64,000 nt of DNA from Ascarosepion bandense (Eukaryota > Mollusca > Cephalopoda > Sepiida > Sepiidae), in NCBI GenBank assembly GCA_037127315.1, contig JBBBDQ010000191.1, positions 15,795,001 through 15,859,000 on the forward strand, written 5' to 3'. Made by a program: the position numbers and the translations under genes. The notes under the pieces are model-generated. The model was not told the DNA's origin, did not search any database, and saw nothing but the letters and a program-made list of their open reading frames with translations. Positions 13,926-26,559 of the stretch are shown piece after piece; within the stretch, counting starts at the first letter, position 1, and every line of letters starts with the position of its first letter.

Positions 13926-14640
13926 TACCAGTGATCCTGTAAATTAATAGAATCAAAAACAACCTCTTCAAAATACCTTCACGTTTAATTTTTTGCCTGT
14001 AAATTTTACACAATCCAAATTGATATGCTCTTATGAATAACATAGAAAGGCTAAATTCACAGTCATCTTTTTCTTCTTCAATGTCTGTTCAAGTTAATAT
14101 TTTCATCTTTCAATACTTTTTTTTTTTTAATAAACTGCCCCCACCCCTCGTGGATGCTTACCAAGTCAAAGAATACATATTTTTAATATAACAATGCCAA
14201 AATGGCAAAAACTATGTCTTTTTGTACTTAGGAAGGGAAGAGGATAAGTTGAATTTAAAGAAATAGGAAAATATGATCTTTTTTATCATGGAATCTCTCC
14301 TACCCCCCCAAAAAAAAAACAAGTGTGAAAAACAATTTTTAATGAAAATGGATCATATAAAATTAGAAGATTGGTATAACAGATTTTTAATTTACAAATA
14401 TTTTTCTTGAACAGTTTAGCACAATTTTTGAATTATCTAAAATAATAAAATCCTCAACAATTGATGATATATTAGTTCTTTAAAGGAGGAAGGCTTTTTC
14501 TAATTACTCATAATCCTTCACAACCCGGTTGCTCAAATAGTTTTGTTCTGTATTTCTGATCAGTTGGGTAGCATTTGGTGTTGGCTCATCACTCACAATT
14601 CAGCATCGTTTGCTCAAAGGGGAAATAATGATCAGTTTTA
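13926..14640. other. AT-rich DNA with no recognised feature
   Basis: No gene or shared repeat was recognised between the TTGCTCGGG repeat and the TA tracts that precede the long palindrome. Confidence 0.45.
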
Positions 14641-14665
14641 TTCACTAACAATGGCCTACATGTAG

Positions 14666-14697
14666 ATATATATATATATATATATATATATGTTGCT

Positions 14698-14725
<28 letters not shown>
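14666..14725. repeat. Two TA microsatellites
   Basis: Two uninterrupted TA tracts of about 26 bases flank TGTTGCTT. They lie about 85 bases left of the long palindrome, and a shorter TA tract lies just right of it. Confidence 0.9.
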
Positions 14726-14728
<3 letters not shown>

Positions 14729-14810
14729 TCTGGTAATAAGGTTAGACCAGTGCACGTTTGTATTAAAAGTGTTCAATACAATTATATTGTAGAACTTTTG
14801 AATATTTTCT

Positions 14811-14970
14811 ATTTGTAAATGAGTTATTACGCGACCTAGGTTTCTACCATGAGTGGTGTTTTCAGGCGATTTGTAATGATTGATTTTACTGGTAAAATCA
14901 GTTATTGCAAACTGCCTGAAGACACCACTCATGGTAGAAATCTAGGTCGCGTAATAACTCATTTACAAAT
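14811..14970. repeat. Near-perfect 160-bp palindrome (80-base arms)
   Basis: Bases 14811-14890 and the reverse complement of 14891-14970 agree at 72 of 80 positions by direct comparison. There is almost no spacer (TTTTACTGGTAAAA at the centre). The outer arm begins ATTTGTAAATGAGTTATTAC and the far side ends with its complement. In RNA, seven of the eight differences become G-U pairs and one an A-C mismatch, so either transcript would fold into one long hairpin. It may be a fold-back MITE or a hairpin RNA source; no terminal target duplication was identified. Confidence 0.9.
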
Positions 14971-15269
14971 GGGAGATATATATATATATTACTGAAAGAG
15001 ATAATGGCTCTGCATTGGAAATGTTATTTTCAATGAAGAAACTTCAGAAAACAAAACGTAAATAGAAATTGAATAAACTAATAATTGTTTGGCTTTCCAA
15101 TTGACTGAAATGAGAAGAAAACTTGGAGTGGATATTACTAGTTTGATTGTGCAGTTTTTTGGCAGAATTATTTATTCAGATCCATGTGTACATTTATGCA
15201 CACAAGTGTACTAGTAAATCTAATGATAAAGAAGCATTTATTTTCTCCTTAGCCAATATTTATCACATA

Positions 15270-15550
15270 CACTGGAAACCATTGTCAGAATGATTTCAAA
15301 TTTTAGATAAAAATTCAGCTAATATGTATCAGACTATATTGAATCAACCTTTGTGTGTGTGTGTCTTTCTCTGTCTGTCTGTCTCTCTCTCGCTATCATA
15401 TATATTCAGTATATACACATTGATATGCTAGAAGTTATGGGATCTCTGTTATCCTCCCTGGCCCAGTTAAGTGTATCAACTTGACATGAAAGGCCCTGTA
15501 AGTTGGGGCTTCAGAATACACCAATTGCACCTCTGCAGAGGGGATAATCC
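15270..15550 (-). repeat. Inverted repeat, right arm
   Basis: This is the reverse complement partner of 13086-13330. It contains GGCCCAGTTAAGTGTATC, AAAGGCCCTGT and TTGGGGCTTCAGAATACA. A TG/TC-rich simple tract sits at the position where the left arm has TA and GA simple repeats. It merges on its right with the hairpin-tailed repeat that follows. Confidence 0.75.
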
Positions 15551-15564
15551 AGCAAATGAGGGTT

Positions 15565-16016
15565 CCTGGGTATGCCAATAAGCAGCATCTGGCAGCAAAG
15601 CCTCTGATTGGGTGATTAAGAAGAGCATGGAATCATCTTTTAATTCCAGTTTTTCCCAGGTCTATCTTTACCCAGGGTGGTATCACCTGTTACGGTCCCA
15701 GCTATGGGCAAATAGTGAACCCCCAAACTAGGGTCAAAATACTATGAAAGTATAAAAATAAACTTTTATAGTGGAAATTCCAGCAAAATATTAGCAGCAA
15801 TACATTTTTTGAAGGAAAAAATATTTGCAGAAATATAGTTAAAGAAAAAATGATATACTAGCAATACATCTATCTTTACAAAACCCTCTTTACAAAAATA
15901 CATCCATGAAATCTGATCTACAAGTTGATTTCTTAGGAAATATGCATATTCTATTCATATGCATCTATTGTAAAAATTCTTGTTGGCATTAAATAATCCT
16001 CTGAGGTTGAAATGCC
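15565..16016 (+). repeat. Hairpin-tailed interspersed repeat, copy B
   Basis: The left part, from GGGTATGCCAATAAGCAG through CCAGCTATGGGCAAATAG to CAAACTAGGGTCAAAAT, is shared with 49830-50005. The middle has loose units like ACATTTTTTGAAGGAAAAA. The right end at 15985-16016 is the GGCAT...ATGCC hairpin also seen in copies A and C. Unlike copy C, its minisatellite is short and degenerate. Confidence 0.7.
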
Positions 16017-16197
16017 ATAAAACAATTGACTTTACAAGTGGCTAGAAGATCTTTGGAGAGATGTTGCTGACTTGTTAGCTACTCACACCTTCCCGGCATT
16101 TGTAGGTGCAGGACTTTGTGTGTAATTGACCCATTGTTGGAGTTCATGAATGGGTGTGAATGGTCATGAAGCAGTACAATGTGATGTTCAGTGATGT

Positions 16198-16472
16198 GAT
16201 GTTAAGTAAGTTAAGCTTGGACTTGACTGATTGGGCAGAGGATTATCCTGCAGTAGGTTGCCATTGCTTTCTGAGGTAGACTGGTTGCCAACCAAGGCTA
16301 TACAACCCAATTTGTCCTGTTATTTAACCCATAACTGGAAGGAAGAGATGGACTAATACCTTTCCCAAGGGTATTTACGCATAAGTGAATGCAATGAATT
16401 CAACTGGAATTTGAACTCGGCTCCCTGATTTCTTGTTCTGAGAAAAATATCCACTGCTCCACAACGCACATG
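16198..16472 (-). repeat. tRNA-derived SINE, reverse copy
   Basis: This is the reverse complement of the 10886 SINE: CAGTAGGTTGCCATTGC, TTATTTAACCCATAACTGG, CTTTCCCAAGGGTATTT and a tRNA-like head with TTTGAACTCGGCTCC (B box complement). It appears to truncate the Tc1-like relic next to it. Confidence 0.8.
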
Positions 16473-16479
16473 TGGTGTT

Positions 16480-16960
16480 CACTAGTCAATAATATGCTTA
16501 AGCAGACAAGTGAACCCAACCTATGCCATGGGAACATATCCCACACCATTATGGAACCAGTCTGCTCAGTGCCTTGTTGATAACTGGAATCTATGGCCTC
16601 AAATTATTTGCACCATGCTTGAATACTATCATTAAACCAGGTGAAGCATTATATCATGTATTGTAGAGCATTCTGCTGGGTTTTCAAATGAGCCCAGTGT
16701 CTCTGGTTACGATTATAAGTAATGTTTTCTCTTACACAGGTGACACTGCAGATTGAGAGATATCAAATACCCCTACAATTTCAAAAATTAAATGTTACCT
16801 CTATCTGGCACCCATTATCATGACATGTATGAACTCTGATAGTTCATGTCACCTTGCAATGAACAGCCAAGCTGGTGTTCACACTAACTCACCAGATGTC
16901 AGAGCACAACTGAAATAGGTCTGGGCATTTTTATGATGTCAAGACATGGTGGTGTTACAT
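16480..16960 (-). mobile_element. Decayed Tc1-like DNA transposon
   Basis: The minus strand carries the order of parts seen in widespread Tc1/mariner-type transposases. Near 16860-16790 the sequence matches the DNA-binding N-terminus (CTATCTGGCACCCATTATCATG corresponds to the region encoding MIVGAR..G in relatives). Near 16590-16510 a frame reads VWDMFPWHRLGSLV, matching VWGMFSW..LGPLV before the second catalytic Asp. The reading frame is broken throughout and most of the catalytic core is not recognisable. The C-terminal end is lost at the adjoining SINE. Confidence 0.55.
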
Positions 16961-16998
16961 ATTACATACTGCTATCCCAGGACTTTCAGCATATTGTT

Positions 16999-17000
<2 letters not shown>

Positions 17001-17029
<29 letters not shown>
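17001..17029. repeat. AC microsatellite
   Basis: About 14 AC units, uninterrupted. Confidence 0.9.
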
Positions 17030-17031
<2 letters not shown>

Positions 17032-17289
17032 ATTTTAAGAGTCAGATCAAACCAAAAATGAAGTAATGTGGACATATCTGGACTGGGTTCTCTTTTTCTA
17101 GCCTTGACAGACTTCAAGTGCATTGAAATCTGTCGTGGCCTTGTAAGTAGTGAATCATTTTCCACTCTACAACTCATTTCCCGCAAACAAAACGATGCAT
17201 GCCTATTGCTACTGTATTGTAGTTTCCATGTCAAATGTTCTGGTTAGCTTCATTCCTTAGTTCCAATAGTTCAAACTTTTATAACTAAG

Positions 17290-17610
17290 ACCTGCTATTT
17301 CATGTACACAGGAGTTAACCATTCCTTCACATTCTATTGTAAAAAGGAAGTTCTATTTAGGCAGTTCTTTCCAAGAGCTAGTACTTTATGGAACAGACTC
17401 CTGAGAGGATGCTTTATCAACCACTACAAACTTAATTTCTTAAATTCTATGTTCAACCAATATCTATCCTATATATCCTCATAGTCTACAATTCTTACAT
17501 TCATAAAACAATCTCATTCAGTAGCTCTTGGGCCTTGTATTGATGAACAATAGTTTGTATGTAGACACATACCTGCACATGAGCATAACATATACACGCT
17601 ACTTTATGTA
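17290..17610 (+). mobile_element. LINE fragment, end of reverse transcriptase ORF
   Basis: A + strand frame reads FRQFFPRASTLWNRLLRGC followed shortly by LNFLNSMFNQYLS. This matches the conserved C-terminus of CR1/L2-type and related LINE ORF2 proteins (FF..R....WN.LP..VV...L..FK..L). Downstream, LGLVLMNNSLYVDTYLHM is like the remainder of such octopus copies. Only the extreme 3' end is present, as usual for 5'-truncated LINE copies. Confidence 0.6.
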
Positions 17611-17970
17611 AGTAAATAGCATCCAAGAAAGTAGAAATGATTGCTAAGTTTAATATATTACAGTTGGAGGATTGTCATAGTCAGATTATAAATTAAACTG
17701 ACCTCTTTGATGAATAAACATGTATGCTCAAAATAAGAAAACTGCTTCAGGTTTTTCTATGTAAGAAACCCTAAGAATCCTGTAATTATATAATTGCCTT
17801 CCTCAAACAGGTTACATGTAAACATCTTCATTTTTATGTTGTTGTTTGTTTAGAATCTTTAATTATTATACATGAATTGTGAAAATCCCTTACAGAATGT
17901 TTTAATAAAAAATTTAGAACCAGCCAGTTATTTCTTGCACTGTTAAAATTTTGTCATGATTTTATAGTCA

Positions 17971-18144
17971 ACTAGCAGTATAGCCCGGCATTGCTCAGGT
18001 GTAATGAAAGCTTTAAAATTAATCTATGGTCCTGGAGCTCAGCCTCAGCCTAAAGAATATTTGTGTGAAGTTTGAGAATCTGATAAAAATTGTGGATTTG
18101 TATAAAGGACATACAGATAAACAGACACACACACAAACATCTTG

Positions 18145-18181
<37 letters not shown>

Positions 18182-18490
18182 CAATTTTCTGCACTATTGT
18201 AAGAACTGCAACCTTGAAACTTCTGAATATTGTTTCTTATGTCTTTGTCTATGAGTGTATCAACTTTGATTAAAATCGGACCCCTCCTATAACCCGATTT
18301 TTTCGATTATCGATTTTCAATATTTATCGAGGGTACCTCGACACAAAACTTAGCTAAGAACACTCACAGATGCTTATAGTACAACTGTGTAAATTTTCAA
18401 GAAAATTGGTTCATCCGTTTCGGAGTCTATAGGTAATGGATAGACACACACACACAGACAAAGTTCCATTTATAAATAAGTTTAGATTAA
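17971..18490. repeat. Interspersed repeat with TTGCTCGGG head, copy 2
   Basis: It starts ACTAGCAGTATAGCCCGG and ends GGAGTCTATAGGTAATGG, a CA tract and TTTAGATTA. A TA microsatellite (18149-18179) interrupts it, and the left interior is shorter than in copies 1 and 3. Confidence 0.65.
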
Positions 18491-21400
18491 CATCTCTCTG
18501 CCCAAAACACATAACAGTTTTTGACAAGGGATTTTTATAATGGAAGCACTTGTATGATTGTTTTTTTCTTAATGCTAAAGTAATTCTCTGTATGTGTGAA
18601 TACAAATTATGCAGAAGTTATCATTTCTTCTTTTTATTACATCCCTTAAAAGTAAAATAGCTTTCTAAATATACTTTACTTTGTTGCTTGAGAAGTTTTG
18701 TACCTTTTTACAAAGTGACAATTAAGCATTAATTGTTGTTTGTCTTATTCTGTGCTCATGTATTTGATTAACTTTCTTTTTGTGTTAAATCCCAATTTCT
18801 ACTTAGTAATTCTTATTTATGTTAGTCATTTTTTTCACATGTGTTAAGATGTGTTTTCTTAATCATGTTGAGACAGAAGTGTTTTGCAAAAAATTAATAA
18901 ATTAACCCTTTATAAAATCTGAACCCAAAACTAGATTGTTGCCACTTGTTTCAATGTTTATTTAATATTCTTTGGATAAATCATATAATAATCAATTTAT
19001 TTAACTTTTATCACTCTATATGTGACTTCATTTGCTGTATAAAATGTTTACTCTTCCACTGAAGGTGACTCTGATCTCTGAATTTGTTTGCATTTCATAG
19101 TTGTGTTGTCATGTCTTACTATGGCAACAGAAAACAACTTTAAGTGAACTTGACAATGAGAATAATGCAATTGAGAAGCCTTGAAAAAAGAAATCAGTGG
19201 AGAAGGACGTAATATTAATAATGCTGTGTGCTAAAAGTTAAACTTTGTTTATATACATAGTAATTTTTTGGTGATGATGATAATAAAAATTGTACCATTT
19301 CCACCGTTTTAAAGTCTAGGTTTGCTTTTTAAAATGAGTGATGAAATATGTTTGGTTTTTCTCCATTTCTCAGCTGATAGGATTTTTATTAAGGAAGAGT
19401 TATGAATAATTAATGCTAAAAATACTCTGGGAGTGTCTAAGAATTCTAACTGGAATGCAATAAATAATGAAAGGATTCAGTTGAAGCCTCATTCAAAAGT
19501 AAGAATAAAGTTACATTTAGGTCAAATATCAAAAATGCATATGATGGTTGGAACCAAATACTGAGAGTGCTTAAGAGCATATTGATTTAGCTAACACTTG
19601 CATGCTATTAATGGCTTCTGGGTCTGGTCATGGTTGTGGGTATGTATTTAGTCTGAGATAAATAGTTAAGCCATTTTTATGTGTGCATATATACAGGAAA
19701 TAAATTGTTAGGTTGAAGGTGGCTATTATTTAATTCTTGTTTGCAGTCTTGTATTTGCTCTGTTTTGTTATTCAACATGAGGTTGAACAATGTTGGGTTG
19801 CTATCAAAGATTTTGTTACTTTTACTAACAGTCTGAAAAGCATGTATCAAATTGATTTTTCATTTTAATTTTTTTTTTGTTTATATATTTTATAATCATC
19901 ATTTGGTTAACATTGTAAGGATGATATCCTCCACTGCTTTTGCATATAAAATTGCCAATACCATAGCATGATCTTACATAAAAATTATGAAACATGTTAA
20001 CACCTACCCATAAATAGAAAAAAATGGCTGGAGGTCAGGAGAATGAAACTAATATATGATTATTTTAACTGTTGAAGAAAAAAAATAAATTGAACATTTT
20101 TCCATTTTAGTTTTTATTTTACATTTGAATCTTTATATAAATGATAGGCAGTTAAAATGATGCCTAGATGAAAGAATAATAAGCGATTTTAGTTTTAAAC
20201 TTGTGCAAAGATTAGTTTTTCTAAACCAGTGTACAGTAAATTTTGGAATTTTTCATTAAAATCATTATCATAATTTAATTGTCCCTTTTAAAGACAAAAA
20301 GTAAAAATTAATTAATGGAAATAACTAAGAGTTAGTAATATCGAGGAGAAAAAAAAGTCACTAATTTTAATATGTTTGTAATTTTTAGCTTAAAAATGTT
20401 TTGTGTGTTCAGTTTGTTAAAGTATTATATTCAAAACTGTTTGGTCATTTTTGTAAATTTTATTTTCCTTAACTTGAATCATAAAGGAAATGTTATTATT
20501 TTTGTTACTAATTTAAGATTTCCTAATAAATTTATTCTTTTGCTTATATAGACGACATTAAATATAAAGATTCTTTAAATTTAAGAAAATTACTTTCACT
20601 TATGTACCAATATTTATAAAATAGGCAAATGGATATAATATAAATAAATTTTTGAGATTGGAACCAATTCTATTTTTAACTATTATTAGGTTTTGTTGTT
20701 ACATTTAATAGTGCTTCAGTTAAAGCAGTATACCTGAGTTTATTATAAGTTACATTTTAAGTCAGGCTTGTATTCCATATTCATGTTTTCCTAGCTTTTA
20801 AATATTTAATGAATAGTTCAAATGAAATTTGAATTATTATGCAGCCACAATAGCAAATAAAAAAAACCCCCCCAAAAAACCCAAAAAAACTTCTTTATTC
20901 ATTAATAAAATTGAGAATCTCCTGTTATGTAGTTTGAAGTAAAATATAATATGAATGAGTATTTGTTTGAAAATCACTTTTATCTGCTTCTGTATGTTTT
21001 TTTTTTTTTTTTTAATAATGCCAGTTTTTCTATCAGTGATACTAAAAATGTTTTTGATACCACATTCTTTTCAGTAGTTGTTTGCTTGATTATCTTGATT
21101 GGTTTAATTAATGAAATTATTTTCTTTCTTTTCCCCTTTTACAGCTGGTAAGATATAATGATTTTTTTTTTTTGCTTATCTTTAACTCCCTCTTTTTTTT
21201 TTTTTTTTTTTCTTGTGGCAATGAAGGTGTCTTGTACCACAGCTTTCTCTCCCTTAATCCCACTTCCTGCTACACATTGATTTAATTCTAACCCTTTAAC
21301 CACCAAGCATGGAAAGCCACTAATATCAGACAAACTGATTGACTGGCATGCAATCTGCAAAGGACACTAATAAGTATATTCACTTGGTGACATATCTTTG

Positions 21401-23502
21401 AAAACAACTTAGAAAGCACATGTTGATATGGTACCTCTAGATGACACTATTTTGATAATGACTGACAATCTCTCACTCTTCAAAGGCTGTTAAATATTAG
21501 AAGGCTCATGAATGACTGACATTAACCCAAGTCACCAGTTTACTCATCACGTTGCATTTGAATCTGCTTATTTGGATGTAACTGCAAATCTAGATGTCAG
21601 TGACTACAAAGCAACCATATCTTTGAAGCCTAATATTACTAAAATATTTCTACAAAGAGTATTTCAGCATAAAAATTAAATCCTTAAATATTTTGATTTG
21701 ACTTTATGAAGACTTCTTAAACTCGTTGCATGAAAATAAACTCTGTGAACCATGAGGAATTAATAGACTAATAGTGTATCCAAGCACTAGTCGCATTTTA
21801 CTTATTAAAAAAAAATGTTCTATTTAAGGATTAACTATATGTTTCAAAACTGACAATCCTTATGCTTGTTATTTTCTTTATTTCTATGGGTGTAAAGAAC
21901 TTAATCTTTTGGTTGTTCTACTAGCATCTGATTTTACAACAAACTAATTGCATGTGTGACAATAAGAGAAACTGACTATATAAAACTCTCACAGCAAATC
22001 ACTAATTATAGCTATATTTTGAGAAGGCTTCTAATTCAAATCAAGCGAAGAATTGACTGATGTTGTACCAAATTTGGGCCTCCCACCTTAATGCATTGTG
22101 CAGTTCACCTTAAAAATGTGCAACCTTGTGTCCACAACTCTCCATGTGTTTGTGTACCCTTTTGCATAATTTTTTTCTGCTAACTTTATTCTTGAATTTT
22201 CCTATTAAAATATTAAATATTAAAACAATATCCTAACCAGCTTGAAATCAAAAGCATGCCTAATTTTATTTTGTTTTCTTTTTCCGAAAAAAAAAAGAAG
22301 AAAAGCTTGAATTAAAAAAAAAATGTATATTGTCATTCTAATCATTGTTAGAGACTAGACTGTAAAGGTTAATTATATGTAACCTGGATAAACAGTTAAA
22401 TTTGCCCAACTATTTACTAAATTTTTATAATTGTGTGATTTCTTTTTTTTTTTAAATGAAGTAGTATTGAGTTATCTCCCTTCGATCTACTGGGAGTTTT
22501 AAAAAATAGTATTATAAAAGAAACCTCTAATTGTTTGAAGTCATATATTTGAAATTAGTTAAGTCACTTACTCAGTTTCTGTCAAACTAATGAAAATATG
22601 CTTTTAAACTAGACATCTGATTTTAAGTATTTACTATTAGCCAAGACTGGCTCACGGCCAAAAGTAAGTAAAGATTACATTAGTTGGTAGTAATGGTCTG
22701 TTCGATATAGTTTCAGTGATAAACATTGCATCATAGTGAAGTGATCCAAATATTAGACTTTTATAACACAAAACTTTTTTTTCTTGTTGAGATGAAGTCA
22801 TTTCTGTTTTATGTGTAATATTTCTGGCTGAGTAGAATTTCTTTTTGCTCTTAGCATAATTTATGCTTGGTTAATAGTAATTTTGAAGACTTGATTTTCA
22901 ATCTAATAACAGAATTCTAACAGGTGTGGTTCTTTTAAGTATTTTTTTTTTAATAGGAGTGATCACTTTAATAATGAACGAGGTCTACACTGAAAAATGT
23001 CTTCCTCCTCTGATACTTTCTATCAATCATTAATTCCGGCAAATCCTCACAGAAATAAAAAAAATTAAAAATGGTTGTGCTTTGATATGTATTGAAGCAT
23101 ATAAAGCTAGAAAGATAAACTTTCTGATTATCAATGATGCTTAATTTCACTCATAATATCAGGTTATACTCTATAATTTTCTATATTTTTGGATAGGTTT
23201 GCAAAACTCAAGTGATATACTGTTACTCACTATAGCATAGCTATATATGATGTGTGAAACTAATTGTTTCAGAACACAGGAATGGTAGCTCGTTATCCTC
23301 TAGAATTACATATCAGTTACTGTTTTGTTTTTTTTTCTGATGTGATGGGTATTTTGTCTTTCTCTTTCTTTGACTTTTCATTTGTTTGTTACAATATAAT
23401 TTCTATCAAATAAAAGACTGGCTTTTTGGAAATAAAAACATGCATACCTGCTTTGAATTTGAAATCAACTTTATCTAATGGTCATTCCATAAACCTCTAT
23501 GA
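18491..23502. other. AT-rich DNA with no recognised gene
   Basis: There are long A/T tracts, for example at 21000-21015 and 21190-21211, a C-rich blip at 20867, and short chance frames. Nothing here matches the repeats defined elsewhere in the window. Confidence 0.5.
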
Positions 23503-23958
23503 CAGTGGTTCCCAAATTTTTTTTTTCTGGGCCGCATTTTTGGATTTAAAATTTGCTTGTACCTTACAAAATTTCATGTGATAAAAATTACATTTAAGAA
23601 TAAAAAACAGAGTGGGTTAAAAGGAGATAATAATTCAAAGTCAGAACATTATTATTGATAACTCTCTCCTCTAATTTGCTGACTCTAGTTACTAAATTCT
23701 ATATACTTGATATGATGCAAAAATATCATAATGATAAAATTGGTCAATAATTATTTATTACTATTTATACTGGTTCTCATGTATGCAATTACATGTAATC
23801 TATAATAATATTTTAAATTTTGAAATCATATTTATTTTTGGCATATTAATTTTTTGAAACTGTCTGTAAATCTTTGATTGTCTTTCAATTATTCTCATTC
23901 ATCTGCTATCCTCTTCTGCCACATCTTTGTAGTGTGCAACACCATTTGGGAATCACTG
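23503..23958. mobile_element. Non-autonomous hAT-type element (MITE)
   Basis: The left end CAGTGGTTCCCAAA and right end TTTGGGAATCACTG are inverted repeats differing at one of 14 bases. Just outside lie CTCTATGA and CTCCATGC, which agree at 6 of 8 positions and fit the 8-base target duplication hAT elements make. The interior has no transposase frame and is AT-rich. CAGTGGTTCCCAAA followed by GGGCCGC is a common hAT terminus in animals. At 456 bp it could only move with a transposase supplied elsewhere. Confidence 0.75.
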
Positions 23959-24019
23959 CTCCATGCTATTTAGCTAGAATAATGTTTGATATATTTCCTT
24001 TTTTTTTTTTTTGTGAGTC

Positions 24020-24560
24020 ATGTCCCTTCAGAATGTGGATGATCATGTTTCAGCCATGGTATTCTCAGCATTTTTCTATAGAACCACATCTCTGTTGCCT
24101 CAAGTTTCTTTTTCATCTGTGAAAAAATTGTCTAGCATTCCCTGCCAAATTGGAGGATTGATAGTATATAGCAGTTTGGTACTCTTTATTTCCAATGAAA
24201 TTGTCTTGTTTCTTAATACTTTGTTTAGCTTTTGGAAAGCTCTTTCATTATAATTATGATCTAAATTTCTGTCACATTTTCTGTCTTTTAAAATATTTTC
24301 TAGATAGTTAAATTTTTGCATTTTCTTGATTTTGACATTTCCAATACACATCTTGTGCTGTTTGTCTTTATAGCCCTACATTGTCTTTTTCCAATTGATG
24401 GCCCTTTACTACCTTGTAGAGGCATTCCTATAGTTTTCTTTGCATGTCTACCATCAACATAATGTCATTTGCATATCTAAAGTTGTTAAGATTGTGCCCA
24501 CTAATAATAAATCCTGGTAGGACTTCTACTTCTCTTAGATAAGAGATAAAAGTTAATTGT
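24020..24560 (-). mobile_element. LINE fragment, reverse transcriptase part
   Basis: Minus-strand frames read ISGHNLNNFRYANDIMLMVD, where the RT catalytic YADD is now YAND. Further on come KFNYLENILKD and AFQKLNKVLRNKTISLE, then near 24020-24110 in a shifted frame EMWFY-like residues. This order matches the RT palm and thumb and connecting region of endonuclease-RT LINEs; a sister copy lies on the + strand at 35280. Stops and shifts make it inactive, and the catalytic Asp change alone would do so. Confidence 0.75.
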
Positions 24561-26514
24561 TTCTTGAAGGGAATTGCTCTTTGTATAAAATGTTTATACT
24601 TTTGAGCAATGAACAAGTTGCACTCATGCTGTGTAAATGGTTGATAGCAAGTAAGGTGTTTTCTTGTCATTTTTCTAGTACTTATTGTTAACTCTTGAAT
24701 GATTTGTCCTGTAAGTTCTCAATATTGAGGTACAGTCTAAGCAAACCTCATTTTTAAGCTAAAAGCTGACTGCAGTATTTTTCATTCATCACTCTGTTGG
24801 AGTTTTCTCTATTATAGGAAAATTTAATTTCTAATTAGGAGAAATGAAATTCTTTGGCTTAACTTTGCAATTGAGCACAATCCTGAGTTACTAGCACATT
24901 GTTATCCTCAGACTAGAATTGTTGAAATAATATTCTGAAAGCTCAGATTATATATTTTTACAAATGGAAGACTAAGTTAGTCAACCCTCTTCCAGAATCG
25001 TCTTTGCTGATTTAATAAGTAATAATTTCAGTGAAATATCAGTGATCTTACACCTATGTAAAAATTGTCAGATTCATATCCAATACAAAGGAAGTTTGTA
25101 AGAAAATTTCCCTTTCAGAGAAATACTTCTTCAGATATTGGATTCATTTATTCCTTCATAATAAACTCATTTAATTTCTATTCTTTTTTTGTTTTTTGTA
25201 TTTTTTGTGGATGAAACCTGTTTATGATCTTCCTTGGTCCCACGAAAGTGGTTGTCAGTGAATTAGAAATCTCTAGAAATTTAAATCTCTCTTCAATACC
25301 ATGGATCTTCCAAAGCTTAAAGGCCCATTTCTTCCACTGTAGTCAACCTGCAGAAGTTGAAGACAAATTCTGTTGTCTATGTCTAGATTTTTTCTCTGAT
25401 CAGATCAGCTCGGCTCAACTTAAGGTTTGCTTTCCCACTTGACTGTCAGGTGTAACATTTAATCTTGTTAGTCAGCAGTAGGCGATATTCACACACGCAT
25501 GCTTTTATTAGAAGTACAGTTCACCAGCTTAAGATAAGAGGAAACATTAGTCGGGTTGTATTATGATTTTCTTTGTAGCAATTTTTAGGCTATTGTGGTT
25601 TGTAGCTTATATTGGGTTGAATTCTGTCGTCTGACTCCTTTTTAAATAGCATATTTATTATAAAAACCCTATCAAGAAAACCCTATCAAGAAAAATCTAT
25701 AAAGGTTAAATAAGTGAGTTTTAATTACATGCAAATTAAGGTTTGTATTTATTTAATAATTTTTTAAAAATAAATTATACTCAAAGTTTTATGAAAAAAA
25801 TTGATTCTATATATCTTAAGTTAATGCATTTACTTATTTATTGATGTTGAAAATTTGTGCATCTCTTTTAGGTAAGGCAAATACTACAAATCTTGTATAA
25901 GCAATTTTGAAGTTATTTTTTTTTTTTTTAATTTAAAAAAACAAAACCAGTATTTTAGATCCGTCTATCTCTAAAGTTGGATTGCTCAAGGCATTTCTTT
26001 GATTGCCTTTTCTAAATCAAATGGAGTGTAGAAACGGGGGTGGGGTGAAGGAAAGTTTTCTAGTTAAAGGGCAATTGTTTAAGATTGAGCAATTGTAGAG
26101 TTGGGTAATTAGTGATTAAACTTGTGAATGATTTCTTCATTTGCATGGTTTCTTTACCCCCTTTTTGGCATTGTTGCACATCCTAGCAAGTCCATCAGAA
26201 AAACTGTCCTGAATATGGCACAAAAAATACACACACCCACACACACACACACACGAAAGAGAACAAAAAAATAGTCCTGCCTGCATTCCAATTATGAAAA
26301 TGTCAGCATGTGTAACATCCATTTCACATTTATTTCTGGTTGTGATCTTGGACAGACATTGTTACAATTGTCTTCATTCATTGATGCATGTCCAGTTAAA
26401 TGATGCATGAATGCATATGATGATGATGATGAAATTTTTATTATGATTAATGATGGGATAAAAATTATCTTTTTCTTGAGTGTCAAGTATTGTGTGTGTA
26501 ATATTGTTATATGC

Positions 26515-26559
<45 letters not shown>

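Noticed and set aside
14645..14932. 95-residue minus-strand frame with IYIYIY runs
   Set aside because: It spans the TA tracts and half of the palindrome, so it is a chance frame.
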